From: Pseudomonas frederiksbergensis | Lineage (GTDB): Bacteria > Pseudomonadota > Gammaproteobacteria > Pseudomonadales > Pseudomonadaceae | Assembly (NCBI RefSeq): GCF_001874645.1 | Contig: NZ_CP017886.1 | Coordinates: forward strand, 1,178,001 to 1,242,000 | Reading direction: 5' to 3' | Length of the DNA: 64,000 bases | Shown here: one piece after another, positions 20,028 to 29,566 of the stretch | Layout: each line of letters starts with the position of its first letter | How positions within the stretch are numbered: the stretch's first letter is position 1 | Notes under the pieces: model-generated | The model's database searches: none | What the model was told of the DNA's origin: nothing | The model's input: the letters and a program-made list of their open reading frames with translations, nothing else | Program-made: the position numbers and the translations under genes

Positions 20028-21686
20028 TTAGTGCGACACCGCCCCACTCGCCCCCAACCCCGTCTGCGAGCGAACGAATTGCGGGAAGAACAGCGCCCGC
20101 TCATTGTCAGCCGCAGCAGACTTGTCAGTGACGGAGAAGAACCAGATCCCGACAAAGGCAATGGCCATCGAGAACAGCGCCGGGTACTCATACGGGAAGA
20201 TCGCCTTCTCGTGCCCCATGATCTGCACCCAAATGGTTGGCCCCAGCACCATCAGGCCCACCGCACTGACCAGCCCCATCCAGCCGCCAACCATCGCACC
20301 GCGAGTCGTCAGCTTCTTCCAGTACATGGAAAGCAGCAGTACCGGGAAATTGCAGCTGGCAGCGATTGAAAACGCCAGACCCACCATGAACGCGATGTTC
20401 TGGCTTTCGAACAGGATGCCCAGAACAATCGCCAACACGCCCAAGGCGATGGTGGTGATCTTCGAAACACGGATCTCATCCTTCTCGTTAGCCTTGCCCT
20501 TCTTGATCACACTGGCGTACAGGTCGTGAGACACCGCCGTGGCCCCGGCCAGGGTCAAACCGGCAACCACTGCCAGAATGGTGGCGAAGGCCACCGCCGA
20601 GATGAAGCCGAGGAAGATACTGCCGCCCACCGCGTTGGCCAGGTGCACCGCCGCCATGTTGTTGCCGCCCAACAGCGCGCCTGTAGCGTCCTTGAAGGCC
20701 GGGTTAGTGCTGACCAGCAAGATTGCGCCGAAGCCGATGATGAACGTCAGGATATAGAAATAGCCAATGAAGCCTGTGGCGTACAACACACTTTTACGGG
20801 CTTCTTTAGCATCACTCACGGTGAAGAAACGCATCAGGATATGCGGCAAGCCAGCGGTGCCGAACATCAACGCCAAGCCCAGGGAAAATGCCGAGACCGG
20901 GTCTTTCACCAGACCGCCCGGACTCATGATCGCTTCACCTTTAGGGTGAACCTTGATCGCTTCGGAGAACAGCGTGTTGAAATCGAAGTTGACGTGCTTC
21001 ATCACCATCAGCGCCATGAACGACGCACCGGATAACAACAGCACAGCCTTGATGATCTGCACCCAGGTGGTCGCCAGCATGCCGCCGAACAACACATAGA
21101 GGCACATCAGGATCCCCACCAGAATCACCGCAACATGGTAATCAAGACCGAACAGCAGCTGAATCAGCTTGCCGGCACCGACCATTTGCGCGATCAGGTA
21201 GAAGGCCACCACCACCAGCGAACCGCAGGCCGACAGCGTGCGGATCTGGGTTTGCCCGAGGCGGTAGGACGCCACGTCGGCAAACGTGTACTTACCCAGG
21301 TTACGCAGACGCTCGGCGATCAGGAACAGAATGATCGGCCAGCCCACCAGGAAGCCGATCGAGTAGATCAGGCCATCGTAGCCTGACGCAAACACCAGCG
21401 CGGAAATCCCCAGGAAGGACGCCGCCGACATGTAGTCACCGGCAATCGCCAGACCGTTTTGCAAACCGGTGATCCGGCCACCCGCCGCGTAGTAGTCGGC
21501 TGCCGACTTGTTGCGCTTGGAGGCCCAGTAAGTGATGCACAGCGTTGCGCCGACGAACACCACGAACATCAGGATCGCCGAAACGTTGAGCGGTTGTTTG
21601 TGCACTTCGCCGGTGAGCGCCTCGGCCGCCCAAACGGCCGGTGCGAAGGCGGCAATGCCTAAAGCTGCCAATAGACGCCGGATCAT
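20028..21686 (-). CDS. actP: Cation/acetate symporter ActP
   Basis: 552 residues of the sodium:solute symporter family with about 13-14 membrane helices and an N-terminal signal-like segment ([20 protein letters not shown]). The family motif [20 protein letters not shown] is at about residues 73-92, and [20 protein letters not shown] is characteristic of acetate permeases. It takes up acetate, and in the family glycolate, with a cation. Its start overlaps the yjcH stop by four bases (ATGA), the usual yjcH-actP order. No acs lies beside it in this window. Confidence 0.95.
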   Translation of the reverse strand: MIRRLLAALGIAAFAPAVWAAEALTGEVHKQPLNVSAILMFVVFVGATLCITYWASKRNKSAADYYAAGGRITGLQNGLAIAGDYMSAASFLGISALVFASGYDGLIYSIGFLVGWPIILFLIAERLRNLGKYTFADVASYRLGQTQIRTLSACGSLVVVAFYLIAQMVGAGKLIQLLFGLDYHVAVILVGILMCLYVLFGGMLATTWVQIIKAVLLLSGASFMALMVMKHVNFDFNTLFSEAIKVHPKGEAIMSPGGLVKDPVSAFSLGLALMFGTAGLPHILMRFFTVSDAKEARKSVLYATGFIGYFYILTFIIGFGAILLVSTNPAFKDATGALLGGNNMAAVHLANAVGGSIFLGFISAVAFATILAVVAGLTLAGATAVSHDLYASVIKKGKANEKDEIRVSKITTIALGVLAIVLGILFESQNIAFMVGLAFSIAASCNFPVLLLSMYWKKLTTRGAMVGGWMGLVSAVGLMVLGPTIWVQIMGHEKAIFPYEYPALFSMAIAFVGIWFFSVTDKSAAADNERALFFPQFVRSQTGLGASGAVSH

Positions 21687-21994
21687 TGCTGAGCCTCCTT
21701 GAGAATCGCATTGTTCAGGTCGTCGAATTCGCCGTTGGCGCGTCGTACGTAGATGGCCGTCAGGACGAAGGCCGACACAATCAGCCCCACACCGATCGGT
21801 ATTCCCCAGGTAATCGATGACTCAGGGCTGATCTTCGCCCCTAGAACATGCGGCCCGTAAGCAATCAGAAGAATGAATCCTGCGTACAGCCCAAGCATGA
21901 TCGCCGAAAGAATCCAGGCGAATCGTTCCCTTTTACGAACCAGCTCCTTGAAGCGCGGGCTGTTTTGAATCGAGAGGTAAATGCTGTCGTTCAT
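21683..21994 (-). CDS. yjcH: DUF485 membrane protein YjcH
   Basis: 103 residues with two membrane helices (about 28-50 and 60-82). [20 protein letters not shown] and [20 protein letters not shown] are the DUF485 signatures. The protein nearly always accompanies acetate symporters and is thought to assist them; the mechanism is unknown. It is first in a two-gene operon with actP. A candidate Hfq/Crc CA motif overlaps the start codon, suggesting catabolite repression of acetate uptake. Confidence 0.93.
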   Translation of the reverse strand: MNDSIYLSIQNSPRFKELVRKRERFAWILSAIMLGLYAGFILLIAYGPHVLGAKISPESSITWGIPIGVGLIVSAFVLTAIYVRRANGEFDDLNNAILKEAQQ

Positions 21995-22001
21995 TGTTTT
22001 T
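21994..22001 (-). promoter_or_regulatory. Candidate Hfq/Crc catabolite activity (CA) motif on yjcH mRNA
   Basis: On the minus strand AAAAACAA matches the CA motif AANAANAA. It lies between the GAGG ribosome site and the yjcH ATG, with its last A being the A of the ATG. CA motifs at this position let Hfq with Crc block translation in Pseudomonas. Confidence 0.5.
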
Positions 22002-22158
22002 ATCCTCGCAGCACAGATTTTAGTTGGAACGTATCCACTCTATGCGGCTGCAGAACAGGTTCCAGACGACCTTAGTATTAGAACGACATGACCATTTCGC
22101 CAATTTTGAGCCGATAAAAAAATAACGGTAATACGCCGTTAACCTGCCTGAAACACAA

Positions 22159-22190
22159 AGGGCCGCTTGGCATCAATGCCAAGCGGCCCT
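22159..22190 (-). terminator. Intrinsic terminator of the betaine-binding protein gene
   Basis: A near-perfect 15-bp stem AGGGCCGCTTGGCAT / ATGCCAAGCGGCCCT with a two-base loop. The minus strand continues TTTGTGTTT. Confidence 0.85.
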
Positions 22191-22221
22191 GGAAAGCACT
22201 GACTAGACGCGTTAGATCAAA

Positions 22222-23073
22222 TTACTGGGTCCACTCGGCGACGCGTTCCGGGTGTTTGACCACCCAGTCCTTGGCGGCCACTTCAGGTTTTGCACCATCC
22301 TGGATGGCCAACATGACTTCGCCAATTTCGTCTTTCGACTTCCACTGGAAGTTCTTCAGGAACTTCGCGACTTCTGGCGCTTTGGTTGCCAGTTCTTTGC
22401 TACCGATGCTGTTCACGGTTTCAGCCGCGCCATAAACACCTTTCGGGTCGTCCAGGAAGCGCAGTTTCCACTTGGCGAACATCCAGTGCGGCACCCAACC
22501 GGTGACAGCGATGGATTCGTTTTTCTTCTCGGCACGGGTCAGCTCGGCAATCATGCCGGCACCGGAACTGGCCTTGAGGGTGTAGTTGCTCAAACCGTAG
22601 TCCTTGATCGCCTGATCGGTCTTGAGCATCACGCCTGAACCGGCGTCGATACCGACGATACGACCTTTGAAGCTATCGTCGGTTTTAAGATCGTCAATGG
22701 TCTTGGCCTTGACGTACTCCGGCACGATCAAGCCGATTTTCGCATCCTTGAAGTTCGGGCCGTAATCGACGACCTGATCCTTGTTCTTCGCCCAGTATTC
22801 GCCATGGGTCACTGGCAGCCAGGCTGACAGCATCGCATCGAGTTTGCCGGTGGCCACACCCTGCCACATGATCCCGGTGGCCACGGCTTGCAACTTCACG
22901 TCGTAACCGAGCTTTTGCTTGATCACTTCAGCAGCCACGTTGGTTGTGGCGACGCTGTCCGACCAGCCGTCGACATAACCAATCGTCACAGCCTTGCCTT
23001 CAGCACTGGCCACAGCAGAACTGATCGCCAGCACCAAAGCGGCACCTGCGCCCAAGAGTCGTCGCATCTTCAT
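22222..23073 (-). CDS. Glycine betaine/choline-type ABC transporter substrate-binding protein
   Basis: 283 residues with a cleavable signal peptide (cut after ASA, about residue 24) and an OpuAC-type periplasmic binding domain. The segments TIGYVDGWSDSVATTNVAAE, GKLDAMLSAWLPVTHGEYW and VTGWVPHWMFAKWKLRF hold the tryptophans that form the aromatic box for quaternary ammonium groups. No permease or ATPase gene is adjacent, so it is an orphan binding protein. Pseudomonads have several such orphans (BetX, CaiX, CbcX classes) that feed one shared transporter. Which ligand this one takes cannot be decided by eye, so no symbol is given. Confidence 0.88.
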   Translation of the reverse strand: MKMRRLLGAGAALVLAISSAVASAEGKAVTIGYVDGWSDSVATTNVAAEVIKQKLGYDVKLQAVATGIMWQGVATGKLDAMLSAWLPVTHGEYWAKNKDQVVDYGPNFKDAKIGLIVPEYVKAKTIDDLKTDDSFKGRIVGIDAGSGVMLKTDQAIKDYGLSNYTLKASSGAGMIAELTRAEKKNESIAVTGWVPHWMFAKWKLRFLDDPKGVYGAAETVNSIGSKELATKAPEVAKFLKNFQWKSKDEIGEVMLAIQDGAKPEVAAKDWVVKHPERVAEWTQ

Positions 23074-23403
23074 CGTTACTTCCCCGAAAGTGCTGCGCCC
23101 GACGGATGCCGAGCAGCGTCAACGTATTGTTATGGTGCACAGCGCCCCCATCACGCCTCACCGCAAACTCGTTCGAACATCAGCGGAGTACTGATGCCTC
23201 GATAATCAACCTCGCGCCCAAGGCGACCTGCTCTGACTGCGACCTCAAGGCATCGAGAAACGACATCAGAACGCCAGTAATCGCGTCCCGCAAAAATGCC
23301 TCTGCGATTCCCGCCCGAACTTTGCATGTCAAAATTATGCAGGTCACCAAGCACCGGGCAAATGCAGGTAAGATGCGCGGCTTTGTTCCCAGACGGCCTG
23401 ACC
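23074..23403. other. Divergent intergenic region, no gene seen
   Basis: This 330-bp stretch separates the betaine-binding protein gene (-) from the GH17 gene (+). Short open frames cross it but none has a ribosome site or a recognisable product. I saw no convincing sigma-70 pair or hairpin. Confidence 0.5.
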
Positions 23404-24957
23404 ATGCCCGCCACCTCGCGCTTCCCTTTCTTCGCTTATCTATTTGCCTGCCTGCTTGGCCTGTTTGCCCTTGGTGGTTACTGGTACGGGCTCGGTCAAC
23501 CGGTGGTGCTGCCGGACGTGGCCAGCGCCACGCACAAATTGCAGTGCGCCTCGTACACACCGTTCGATAAGGACCAATCGCCATTCGATCAACCGTTCAA
23601 ACTGCGCCCTGAACGCATGGACGCCGACCTCGCGTTGCTGGCAACCCGCTTCGAGTGCATTCGCACCTATTCGATGACCGGCCTGGAAGCGCTGCCGGAG
23701 CTGGCGCGCAAACATGGCCTGAAGCTGATGATCGGCGCCTGGGTCAACAGCAATCCGGTGGACACCGCCAAGGAAGTCGAACTGCTGATCGCCGAAGCCA
23801 ACGCCAACCCGGACGTGGTCAGCGCAGTGATCGTCGGCAACGAAACCCTGCTGCGCAAGGAAGTGACCGGCGCACAATTGGCCAAGCTGATCAACCACGT
23901 CAAGAGTCATGTCAAACAGCCGGTCACCTACGCCGACGTCTGGGAGTTCTGGCTCAAGCACCCTGAAGTCGCCCCGGCGGTGGACTTCCTGACCATCCAC
24001 TTGCTGCCGTACTGGGAAGATGATCCGTCCAACATCGACGCCGCTCTCCAGCACGTCGCCGAGGTTCGGCAGATCTTCGGCAGTCGCTTCGCCCCCAAGG
24101 ACGTGATGATTGGCGAAACCGGCTGGCCGAGTGAAGGTCGTCAACGGGAAACCGCCGTACCGAGCCGGGTCAACGAAGCCAAATTCATTCGTGGCTTTGT
24201 GGCGATGGCCGAGCAGCAAGGCTGGCATTACAACCTGATCGAAGCCTTTGACCAACCCTGGAAACGCGCCAGTGAAGGTGCGGTAGGCGGCTACTGGGGG
24301 TTGTTCGATGCAGACCGTCAGGACAAGGGCGTGCTGGCAGGTCCGGTTACCAACGTGCCGTTCTGGCCACAATGGCTGGCAGTCGGTGGCCTGATATTCC
24401 TCGGTACGCTGATGCTGGGCGGCCGTGTACGCAGCACCCGCGCGGCGTTGATGCTGCCACTGCTGGGCGCGGTCGCTGCGTGCTCGATTGGCACCTGGGG
24501 TGAACTGGCTCGTGTCACCAGCCGCTTTGCCGATGAGTGGATCTGGGCCGCGTTACTGAGCGGTCTGAACTTTTTGGTACTGGCCCACGCGGCGTTGTTC
24601 CTCAGCACCAGAACCGGTTGGCGTGAACGCGCCTTCAATGCGCTGGAGCGTCGTGCCGGCTGGTTGTTGGCCGCTTCCGGGTTCGCTGCCGGGGTGATGA
24701 TGCTGGCGCTGGTGTTTGAACCACGCTATCGCAGCTTCCCAAGCGCCGCCCTGCTGCTGCCAGCGCTGGTCTACCTGATTCGCCCGGTCAGGGCACCGCG
24801 CCGGGAGATCGCACTGCTGGCCTTCATCATCGGCGCCAGCATTGCCCCGCAACTGTACCGCGAAGGCCTGTTCAACCAGCAAGCCTGGGGCTGGGCGCTG
24901 GTTTGCCTGCTGATGGTTGCCGCGCTGTGGCGTAGCTTGCGGGTGCGCAAGGGCTGA
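23404..24957 (+). CDS. GH17 family beta-1,3-glucanase/glucanosyltransferase with membrane domain
   Basis: 517 residues. An N-terminal membrane anchor (about 8-30) is followed by a periplasmic GH17 domain. The two catalytic glutamates are visible: the acid/base Glu147 in VIVGNETLLRKE and the nucleophile Glu238 in MIGETGWPSEG. From about residue 325 several hydrophobic helices run to the C-terminus (WLAVGGLIFLGTLMLGG and onward). Related Pseudomonas and Azotobacter GH17 proteins act as beta-1,3-glucanosyltransferases linked to cyclic glucan synthesis. Here no glycosyltransferase domain is fused and none is adjacent. The ATG at 23404 was chosen because it starts the signal anchor; the ribosome site is weak. 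Confidence 0.85.
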   Translation: MPATSRFPFFAYLFACLLGLFALGGYWYGLGQPVVLPDVASATHKLQCASYTPFDKDQSPFDQPFKLRPERMDADLALLATRFECIRTYSMTGLEALPELARKHGLKLMIGAWVNSNPVDTAKEVELLIAEANANPDVVSAVIVGNETLLRKEVTGAQLAKLINHVKSHVKQPVTYADVWEFWLKHPEVAPAVDFLTIHLLPYWEDDPSNIDAALQHVAEVRQIFGSRFAPKDVMIGETGWPSEGRQRETAVPSRVNEAKFIRGFVAMAEQQGWHYNLIEAFDQPWKRASEGAVGGYWGLFDADRQDKGVLAGPVTNVPFWPQWLAVGGLIFLGTLMLGGRVRSTRAALMLPLLGAVAACSIGTWGELARVTSRFADEWIWAALLSGLNFLVLAHAALFLSTRTGWRERAFNALERRAGWLLAASGFAAGVMMLALVFEPRYRSFPSAALLLPALVYLIRPVRAPRREIALLAFIIGASIAPQLYREGLFNQQAWGWALVCLLMVAALWRSLRVRKG

Positions 24958-24968
24958 TCGCCAGACAC

Positions 24969-25000
24969 AAAAAAGGGATGACTCAGGTCATCCCTTTTTT
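24969..25000. terminator. Bidirectional intrinsic terminator
   Basis: AAAAAGGGATGAC, TCAG loop, GTCATCCCTTTTTT. Serves the GH17 gene (+) and the converging small membrane protein (-). Confidence 0.9.
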
Positions 25001-25018
25001 AGACACGCTCGATAAAGC

Positions 25019-25390
25019 TCAAGCCTCTGTACGTTGTGCACGCACCAACCGCAACCCCGCGATCACCACGGCAAATACCGCAATGCCGGTGTTGTACAAC
25101 GCCAATGCCGGAAACCCGAACACCAGCGCCAGCACCGCCAGCCACCAGCCGGCCCGGCCCGGCACTACAAAGCCCAGCACCGCCGCCGCCCATGCAGCCC
25201 AGCCCATCACCTTGAAGTGAATCATCAAGCCCAGGGTCGAACGCGCCTGGCATTCCCAACGGCTCGCCTCATCGACGCAGAGACCGACCCACTGGGCATC
25301 CTCCATCAGGACATAACGCAGGCCATAGTTGGCGGCCAGCCACAGCGGCAAGGCGATAAGCAAAATAATGACGGGCAGACGGCGAGACAT
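25019..25390 (-). CDS. Small hypothetical membrane protein
   Basis: 123 residues with three or four hydrophobic segments (about 5-24, 52-72, 76-95, 98-114) and a periplasmic-looking loop with two cysteines (WVGLCVDEASRWECQARS) after the first helix, which could form a disulfide. I do not recognise the family. It converges with the GH17 gene and shares its terminator. The 223 bases upstream (25391-25613) hold nothing I can support. Confidence 0.65.
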   Translation of the reverse strand: MSRRLPVIILLIALPLWLAANYGLRYVLMEDAQWVGLCVDEASRWECQARSTLGLMIHFKVMGWAAWAAAVLGFVVPGRAGWWLAVLALVFGFPALALYNTGIAVFAVVIAGLRLVRAQRTEA

Positions 25391-25613
25391 GGAGCACTCC
25401 GATAAACGAAAACGGCGCCCAGCTTAATCGCCCGCCAGCGGTAAGCAAGCAAGACCATCAGAAAACTGTTCAGGCAATCGCTGCAAAGTGTATCGTCACG
25501 CCACTATTGGTCCGAATTCAGCCTCTTGGGTACCGTCGCATGGCACTTTGGCGCAACACCAGCGGTCATAGCCTGCGAACCTCATCAGGCACCTTCCTCT
25601 CAGGGATTTAGTC

Positions 25614-26912
25614 ATGCTCCGTTCCTTGCGCTTTGCTGCCTTGATAGGCGGCCTTATTTTGAGTGCGTCCGCACTGGCGGCAGACATCGACGCCGTCAGT
25701 TATGGCTACCCCTTGACCAACCCGTTCGAGGCGACCCTTGCCACGACCCCGCCGGAGTTGCGTCCCGAGTTGCCATCCGATGACGCGATCCACCAATCGG
25801 ATTACACCCTGACGCTGCGCCCGGAGCGCGACTTCAACCTGCCGGACAATTTCTGGGCAGTGAAAAAGCTCACCTATCGCATGGCCACACAGGATCACGC
25901 TGCACCGCTGATTTTCCTGATCGCCGGCACTGGCGCACGCTTCGACAGCAGCATTAACGAATACCTGAAAAAGCTCTATTACAAGGCCGGTTATCACGTC
26001 GTTCAACTGTCCTCGCCGACCAGTTTCGACTTCATGAGCGCCGCGTCGCGCTTCGCCACTCCAGGCGTGTCCCAGGAAGATGCCGAGGACATGTACCGCG
26101 TGATGCAAGCCGTTCGCGCGCAAAACCCGAGGCTGCCGATCACCGACTACTACCTCACTGGCTACAGCCTGGGCGGACTGGATGCGGCGTTTGTCAGCAA
26201 GCTGGATGAAACCCGACGCAGCTTCAACTTCAAGAAAGTCTTGCTGCTCAACCCTCCGGTCAACCTCTACACCTCCATCACCAACCTCGACAAGCTAGTA
26301 CAAACCGAGGTCAAGGGCATCAACAACAGCACCACGTTCTATGAACTGGTGCTCAACAAGCTGACGCGCTACTTCCAGCAGAAAGGCTACATCGACCTCA
26401 ACGACGCGCTGGTCTACGACTTACAGCAATCAAAACAGCACCTGACCAACGAACAGATGGCCATGCTGATCGGCACTTCGTTCCGCTTTTCGGCGGCCGA
26501 CATCGCCTTCACCTCGGACCTGATCAACCGACGCGGCCTGATCACCCCGCCCAAGTTTCCGATCACCGAAGGCACCAGCCTCACGCCATTCCTCAAACGT
26601 GCACTGCAATGTGATTTCGACTGCTACCTCACCGAGCAGGTGATCCCGATGTGGCGCGCCCGTACCGACGGCGGCAGCATCTTGCAGTTGATTGACCAGG
26701 TCAGCCTCTACGCGCTCAAGGACTACCTGCACGACAGTCCGAAAATTGCCGTGATGCACAATGCCGACGATGTGATCCTCGGCCCGGGCGACCTCGGCTT
26801 TTTGCGTAAAACCTTCGGCGATCGCCTGACGGTTTACCCTCACGGCGGCCATTGCGGCAACCTCAACTACCGCGTCAACGCCGACGCCATGCTGGAGTTC
26901 TTCCGTGGCTAA
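25614..26912 (+). CDS. Secreted alpha/beta hydrolase, partner of mlaA
   Basis: 432 residues with a signal peptide (cut near ALA-AD, residue 23). An alpha/beta hydrolase fold is indicated by PLIFLIAGTGARFDSS (oxyanion region), the nucleophile elbow GYSLGG with Ser185, a likely catalytic acid at Asp385 or Asp386 (MHNADDVI), and His413 (HGGHCGN). A large insert between 195 and 375 may form a lid. Homologues next to mlaA are often mislabelled as kinases; I see no kinase motif. The stop overlaps the mlaA start by 8 bases, so the two are co-translated. A lipid substrate is plausible from this context but unproven. Confidence 0.8.
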   Translation: MLRSLRFAALIGGLILSASALAADIDAVSYGYPLTNPFEATLATTPPELRPELPSDDAIHQSDYTLTLRPERDFNLPDNFWAVKKLTYRMATQDHAAPLIFLIAGTGARFDSSINEYLKKLYYKAGYHVVQLSSPTSFDFMSAASRFATPGVSQEDAEDMYRVMQAVRAQNPRLPITDYYLTGYSLGGLDAAFVSKLDETRRSFNFKKVLLLNPPVNLYTSITNLDKLVQTEVKGINNSTTFYELVLNKLTRYFQQKGYIDLNDALVYDLQQSKQHLTNEQMAMLIGTSFRFSAADIAFTSDLINRRGLITPPKFPITEGTSLTPFLKRALQCDFDCYLTEQVIPMWRARTDGGSILQLIDQVSLYALKDYLHDSPKIAVMHNADDVILGPGDLGFLRKTFGDRLTVYPHGGHCGNLNYRVNADAMLEFFRG

Positions 26913-27696
26913 ACACCTCCTTCTTCTCGCTGCACTGCTCAGCGCAGGCGGCTATGCCAATGCCGACAACAGCAAGGCCAACACCACGACCGTGGTTGAT
27001 CAGGACGGCTTCACCGAGCCGATGACCAAACTCAAGTTCAACCCGGGGCTGGACCAGCGCGAATTCGAACGCTCGACCCTGAGTGCGTTGAACGTCTATG
27101 ACCCGCTGGAGTCGTGGAACCGTCGGGTCTACCACTTCAACTACCGCTTCGACCAATGGGTGGCCTTGCCGGTTGTTGACGGGTATCGCTATATCACCCC
27201 CAGCTTCCTGCGCACCGGTGTCAGCAACTTCTTCAACAACCTGGGTGACGTGCCCAACCTGGTGAACAGCTTGCTGCAGTTCAAGGGCCAGCGTTCGCTG
27301 GACATCACCGGGCGACTGCTGCTCAACACCACCCTCGGCATCGGCGGTCTGTGGGACCCGGCCACCGCCATGGGCCTGCCGCGCCAGAGCGAAGACTTCG
27401 GCCAGACGCTGGGCTTCTACGGGGTTCCGGGTGGTGCCTACCTGATGCTGCCAATCCTCGGCCCATCAAACCTGCGTGATACCGCCGGTCTTGCGGTCGA
27501 CTATTCGGCTGAGTCGGCGATCAACTACCTGAACGTCTCGAAAGTCAGCGCAAACCACCCGGAAATCTGGGTCCTGCGCGGCATCGACAAGCGCTACCAG
27601 ACCAACTTCCGCTACGGCCAGCTGAACTCGCCGTTCGAGTACGAGAAAGTGCGTTACGTGTACACCGAAGCGCGCAAGCTGCAGATTGCCGAGTAA
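26905..27696 (+). CDS. mlaA: MlaA/VacJ family outer-membrane phospholipid transport protein
   Basis: 263 residues. MlaA removes mislocalised phospholipids from the outer leaflet of the outer membrane. Family signatures are VYDPLESWNRRVYHFNYRFD, FFNNLGDVPNLVNSLLQ, and NTTLGIGGLWDPATAMGL with the following EDFGQTLGFYGV. The start is GTG at 26905 inside the hydrolase gene; no other in-frame start precedes the signal peptide. Odd point: the signal region (LLLLAALLSAGGYANADNS) has no cysteine, so there is no lipobox, unlike the classic MlaA lipoprotein. The remaining mla genes are not in this window. A strong terminator follows. Confidence 0.92.
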   Translation: MAKHLLLLAALLSAGGYANADNSKANTTTVVDQDGFTEPMTKLKFNPGLDQREFERSTLSALNVYDPLESWNRRVYHFNYRFDQWVALPVVDGYRYITPSFLRTGVSNFFNNLGDVPNLVNSLLQFKGQRSLDITGRLLLNTTLGIGGLWDPATAMGLPRQSEDFGQTLGFYGVPGGAYLMLPILGPSNLRDTAGLAVDYSAESAINYLNVSKVSANHPEIWVLRGIDKRYQTNFRYGQLNSPFEYEKVRYVYTEARKLQIAE

Positions 27697-27710
27697 GGCA
27701 TTCAGCCAAC

Positions 27711-27748
27711 AAAAAAGGCCATTCGATGCAGATCGAATGGCCTTTTTT
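27711..27748 (+). terminator. Intrinsic terminator of the hydrolase-mlaA unit
   Basis: AAAAAAGGCCATTCGAT, loop, ATCGAATGGCCTTTTTT, 14 bases after the mlaA stop; near-symmetric, so it could work both ways. Confidence 0.9.
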
Positions 27749-27759
27749 ATATAGAAGCA

Positions 27760-27837
27760 GATCAAAGGATCGCAGCCTGCGGCAGTTCCTACAGGAGATC
27801 GGCGTACATCTGGAGCTGCCGCAGGCTGCGATCTTTT
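27760..27837. repeat. REP palindrome pair (family A)
   Basis: Inverted REP arms GATCAAAGGATCGCAGCCTG and their complement. The last base of the repeat touches the stop codon of the DUF808 gene. Confidence 0.9.
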
Positions 27838-28751
27838 CAGCCTTTTACAGCCCGCCAGATTTTGCTTGCCGCCATCACCCCAGCCAACACCACAGCCCCC
27901 GCAACTATCCCCGCTGCCGCGTTGAGCAAGCTCGACACGATCCATGAGAAACCGCCGAGGCTCTGACTGACGCCTTCGATCCAGTGATGCACCGCTGGCA
28001 CGCCGTGGGTCAGGATCCCGCCGCCGACCAGAAACATCGCCGCCGTGCCGATCACCGAAAGGCTTTTCATCATGTACGGCGCGGCACGCAGGATCGCGCC
28101 GCCGATGTTTTTGACCATTTGCCCAGGCTTGCGTGTCAGCCACAGACCAAGGTCGTCGAGCTTGACGATGCCCGCCACCAGACCATAAACGCCGATGGTC
28201 ATGACGATAGCGATGCCCGACACCACGATCACCTGCTGCATCAGCGTTGCGCCGGCCACGGTGCCAAGGGTAATGGCGATGATTTCAGCCGAAAGGATGA
28301 AGTCGGTGCGCACCGCACCTTTGATCTTGTCCTGCTCGTACGCCACCAGATCCGTCGCCGGATCAGCTACGGCTTCGACCCACTGCGCGTGTTCCGCCTG
28401 ATCTTCAGCCTTGCTGTGGAGGAACGTGTGGGCGAGTTTTTCGAAGCCTTCGAAACACAAATAAGCGCCACCGACCATCAACAAGGGTGTGACCAGCCAA
28501 GGAATGAAAGCACTGATGGCCAGCGCCGACGGCACCAGGATCAGCTTGTTGCGAAACGAGCCCTTGGCTACGGCCCAGACCACCGGAATTTCCCGTTCGG
28601 CACGCACACCGGATACCTGCTGGGCGTTGAGCGCCAAGTCGTCGCCGAGCACGCCGGCGGTCTTCTTAGCGGCCATCTTGGTCATCAGCGCGACGTCGTC
28701 GAGTACGGCGGCGATATCGTCGATCAACACCAGCAAACTGCTTCCGGCCAT
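27837..28751 (-). CDS. DUF808 family inner-membrane protein (YedI-like)
   Basis: 304 residues. The N-terminus [20 protein letters not shown] and the following [20 protein letters not shown] are diagnostic of DUF808. Five to six hydrophobic segments follow, with [10 protein letters not shown] and the acidic loop between residues 120 and 150. Function is unknown. It stands alone, flanked by a REP element and the divergent TetR gene. The TGA stop is the junction with the REP. Confidence 0.9.
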   Translation of the reverse strand: MAGSSLLVLIDDIAAVLDDVALMTKMAAKKTAGVLGDDLALNAQQVSGVRAEREIPVVWAVAKGSFRNKLILVPSALAISAFIPWLVTPLLMVGGAYLCFEGFEKLAHTFLHSKAEDQAEHAQWVEAVADPATDLVAYEQDKIKGAVRTDFILSAEIIAITLGTVAGATLMQQVIVVSGIAIVMTIGVYGLVAGIVKLDDLGLWLTRKPGQMVKNIGGAILRAAPYMMKSLSVIGTAAMFLVGGGILTHGVPAVHHWIEGVSQSLGGFSWIVSSLLNAAAGIVAGAVVLAGVMAASKIWRAVKG

Positions 28752-28884
28752 GAATCATGGTTTCCTTCGGGAATAAAGGGTGCGCAGCATAACGTGCCGC
28801 GCCGCTTAAGGGCATTCTTGAGCGCCGCGCGAGGCCGGTGCTACCATGCGCAACCGCCAGCACAGGCAAGGAATCACCTGGTTT

Positions 28885-29493
28885 ATGAGCACTATCCGCG
28901 AACGCAATAAAGAACTGATCCTGCGTGCTGCCAGTGAAGAGTTTGCCGACAAAGGCTTCGCCGCGACCAAAACCAGTGACATCGCGGCCAAGGCGGGGTT
29001 GCCCAAGCCCAACGTCTATTACTACTTCAAATCCAAGGAAAACCTTTACCGTGAGGTCCTGGAAAGCATCATCGAGCCGATTCTCCAGGCCTCGACGCCG
29101 TTCAACGCCGATGGCGTGCCGAGCGAAGTGCTCAGCGGCTACATCCGCTCGAAGATTCGCATCTCCCGTGACCTGCCGTTCGCGTCAAAGGTGTTTGCCA
29201 GCGAGATCATGCACGGTGCGCCGCACCTGAGCGCCGACCTGGTCGAACAGCTCAACGCCCAGGCCAAGCACAACATCGACTGCATCCAGACCTGGATCGA
29301 TCGCGGCCAGATCGCCCCGATCGACCCCAACCACCTGATGTTCAGCATCTGGGCCGCCACCCAGACCTACGCCGACTTCGACTGGCAGATCTCCGCCGTC
29401 ACCGGCAAGGCCAAACTGGATGAAAGCGACTACGAAGCGGCCGCGCAGACCATCATTCGCCTGGTACTCAAGGGCTGCGAGCCAGATCGATAA
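28885..29493 (+). CDS. TetR/AcrR family regulator (RutR-like)
   Basis: 202 residues. The helix-turn-helix is at residues 25-48 (SDIAAKAGLPKPNVYYYFKS) after the conserved ILRAASEEFADKGFAATKT. The C-terminal half (FASEIMHGAPHLSADLVEQL; HLMFSIWAATQTYADFDWQI) looks like the RutR-type ligand-binding domain, a group that often senses pyrimidines, purines or related metabolites. I chose the ATG at 28885 with AAGGA about 12 bases upstream. It converges on glcG and precedes the gcl operon, so control of glyoxylate or purine-linked metabolism is plausible. No TetR operator was identified. Confidence 0.88.
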   Translation: MSTIRERNKELILRAASEEFADKGFAATKTSDIAAKAGLPKPNVYYYFKSKENLYREVLESIIEPILQASTPFNADGVPSEVLSGYIRSKIRISRDLPFASKVFASEIMHGAPHLSADLVEQLNAQAKHNIDCIQTWIDRGQIAPIDPNHLMFSIWAATQTYADFDWQISAVTGKAKLDESDYEAAAQTIIRLVLKGCEPDR

Positions 29494-29560
29494 AAAGATC
29501 GCAGGCTCCTACGTCGAACGCGCTTATTTGTAGGAGCTGCCGCAGGCGGCGATCTTTTAA
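29494..29560. repeat. REP palindrome pair (family A, one arm shortened)
   Basis: AAAAGATCGCAGG-CTCCTAC and the inverse GTAGGAGCTGCCGCAGGCGG. The left arm has lost about 7 bases of the core. It fills the gap between the converging TetR and glcG genes. Confidence 0.8.
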
Positions 29561-29566
29561 TCGTGA

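Noticed and set aside
25614..26912. Serine/threonine protein kinase, the label often given to homologues next to mlaA
   Set aside because: No kinase glycine loop, HRD or DFG motif; a GYSLGG nucleophile elbow is present instead.
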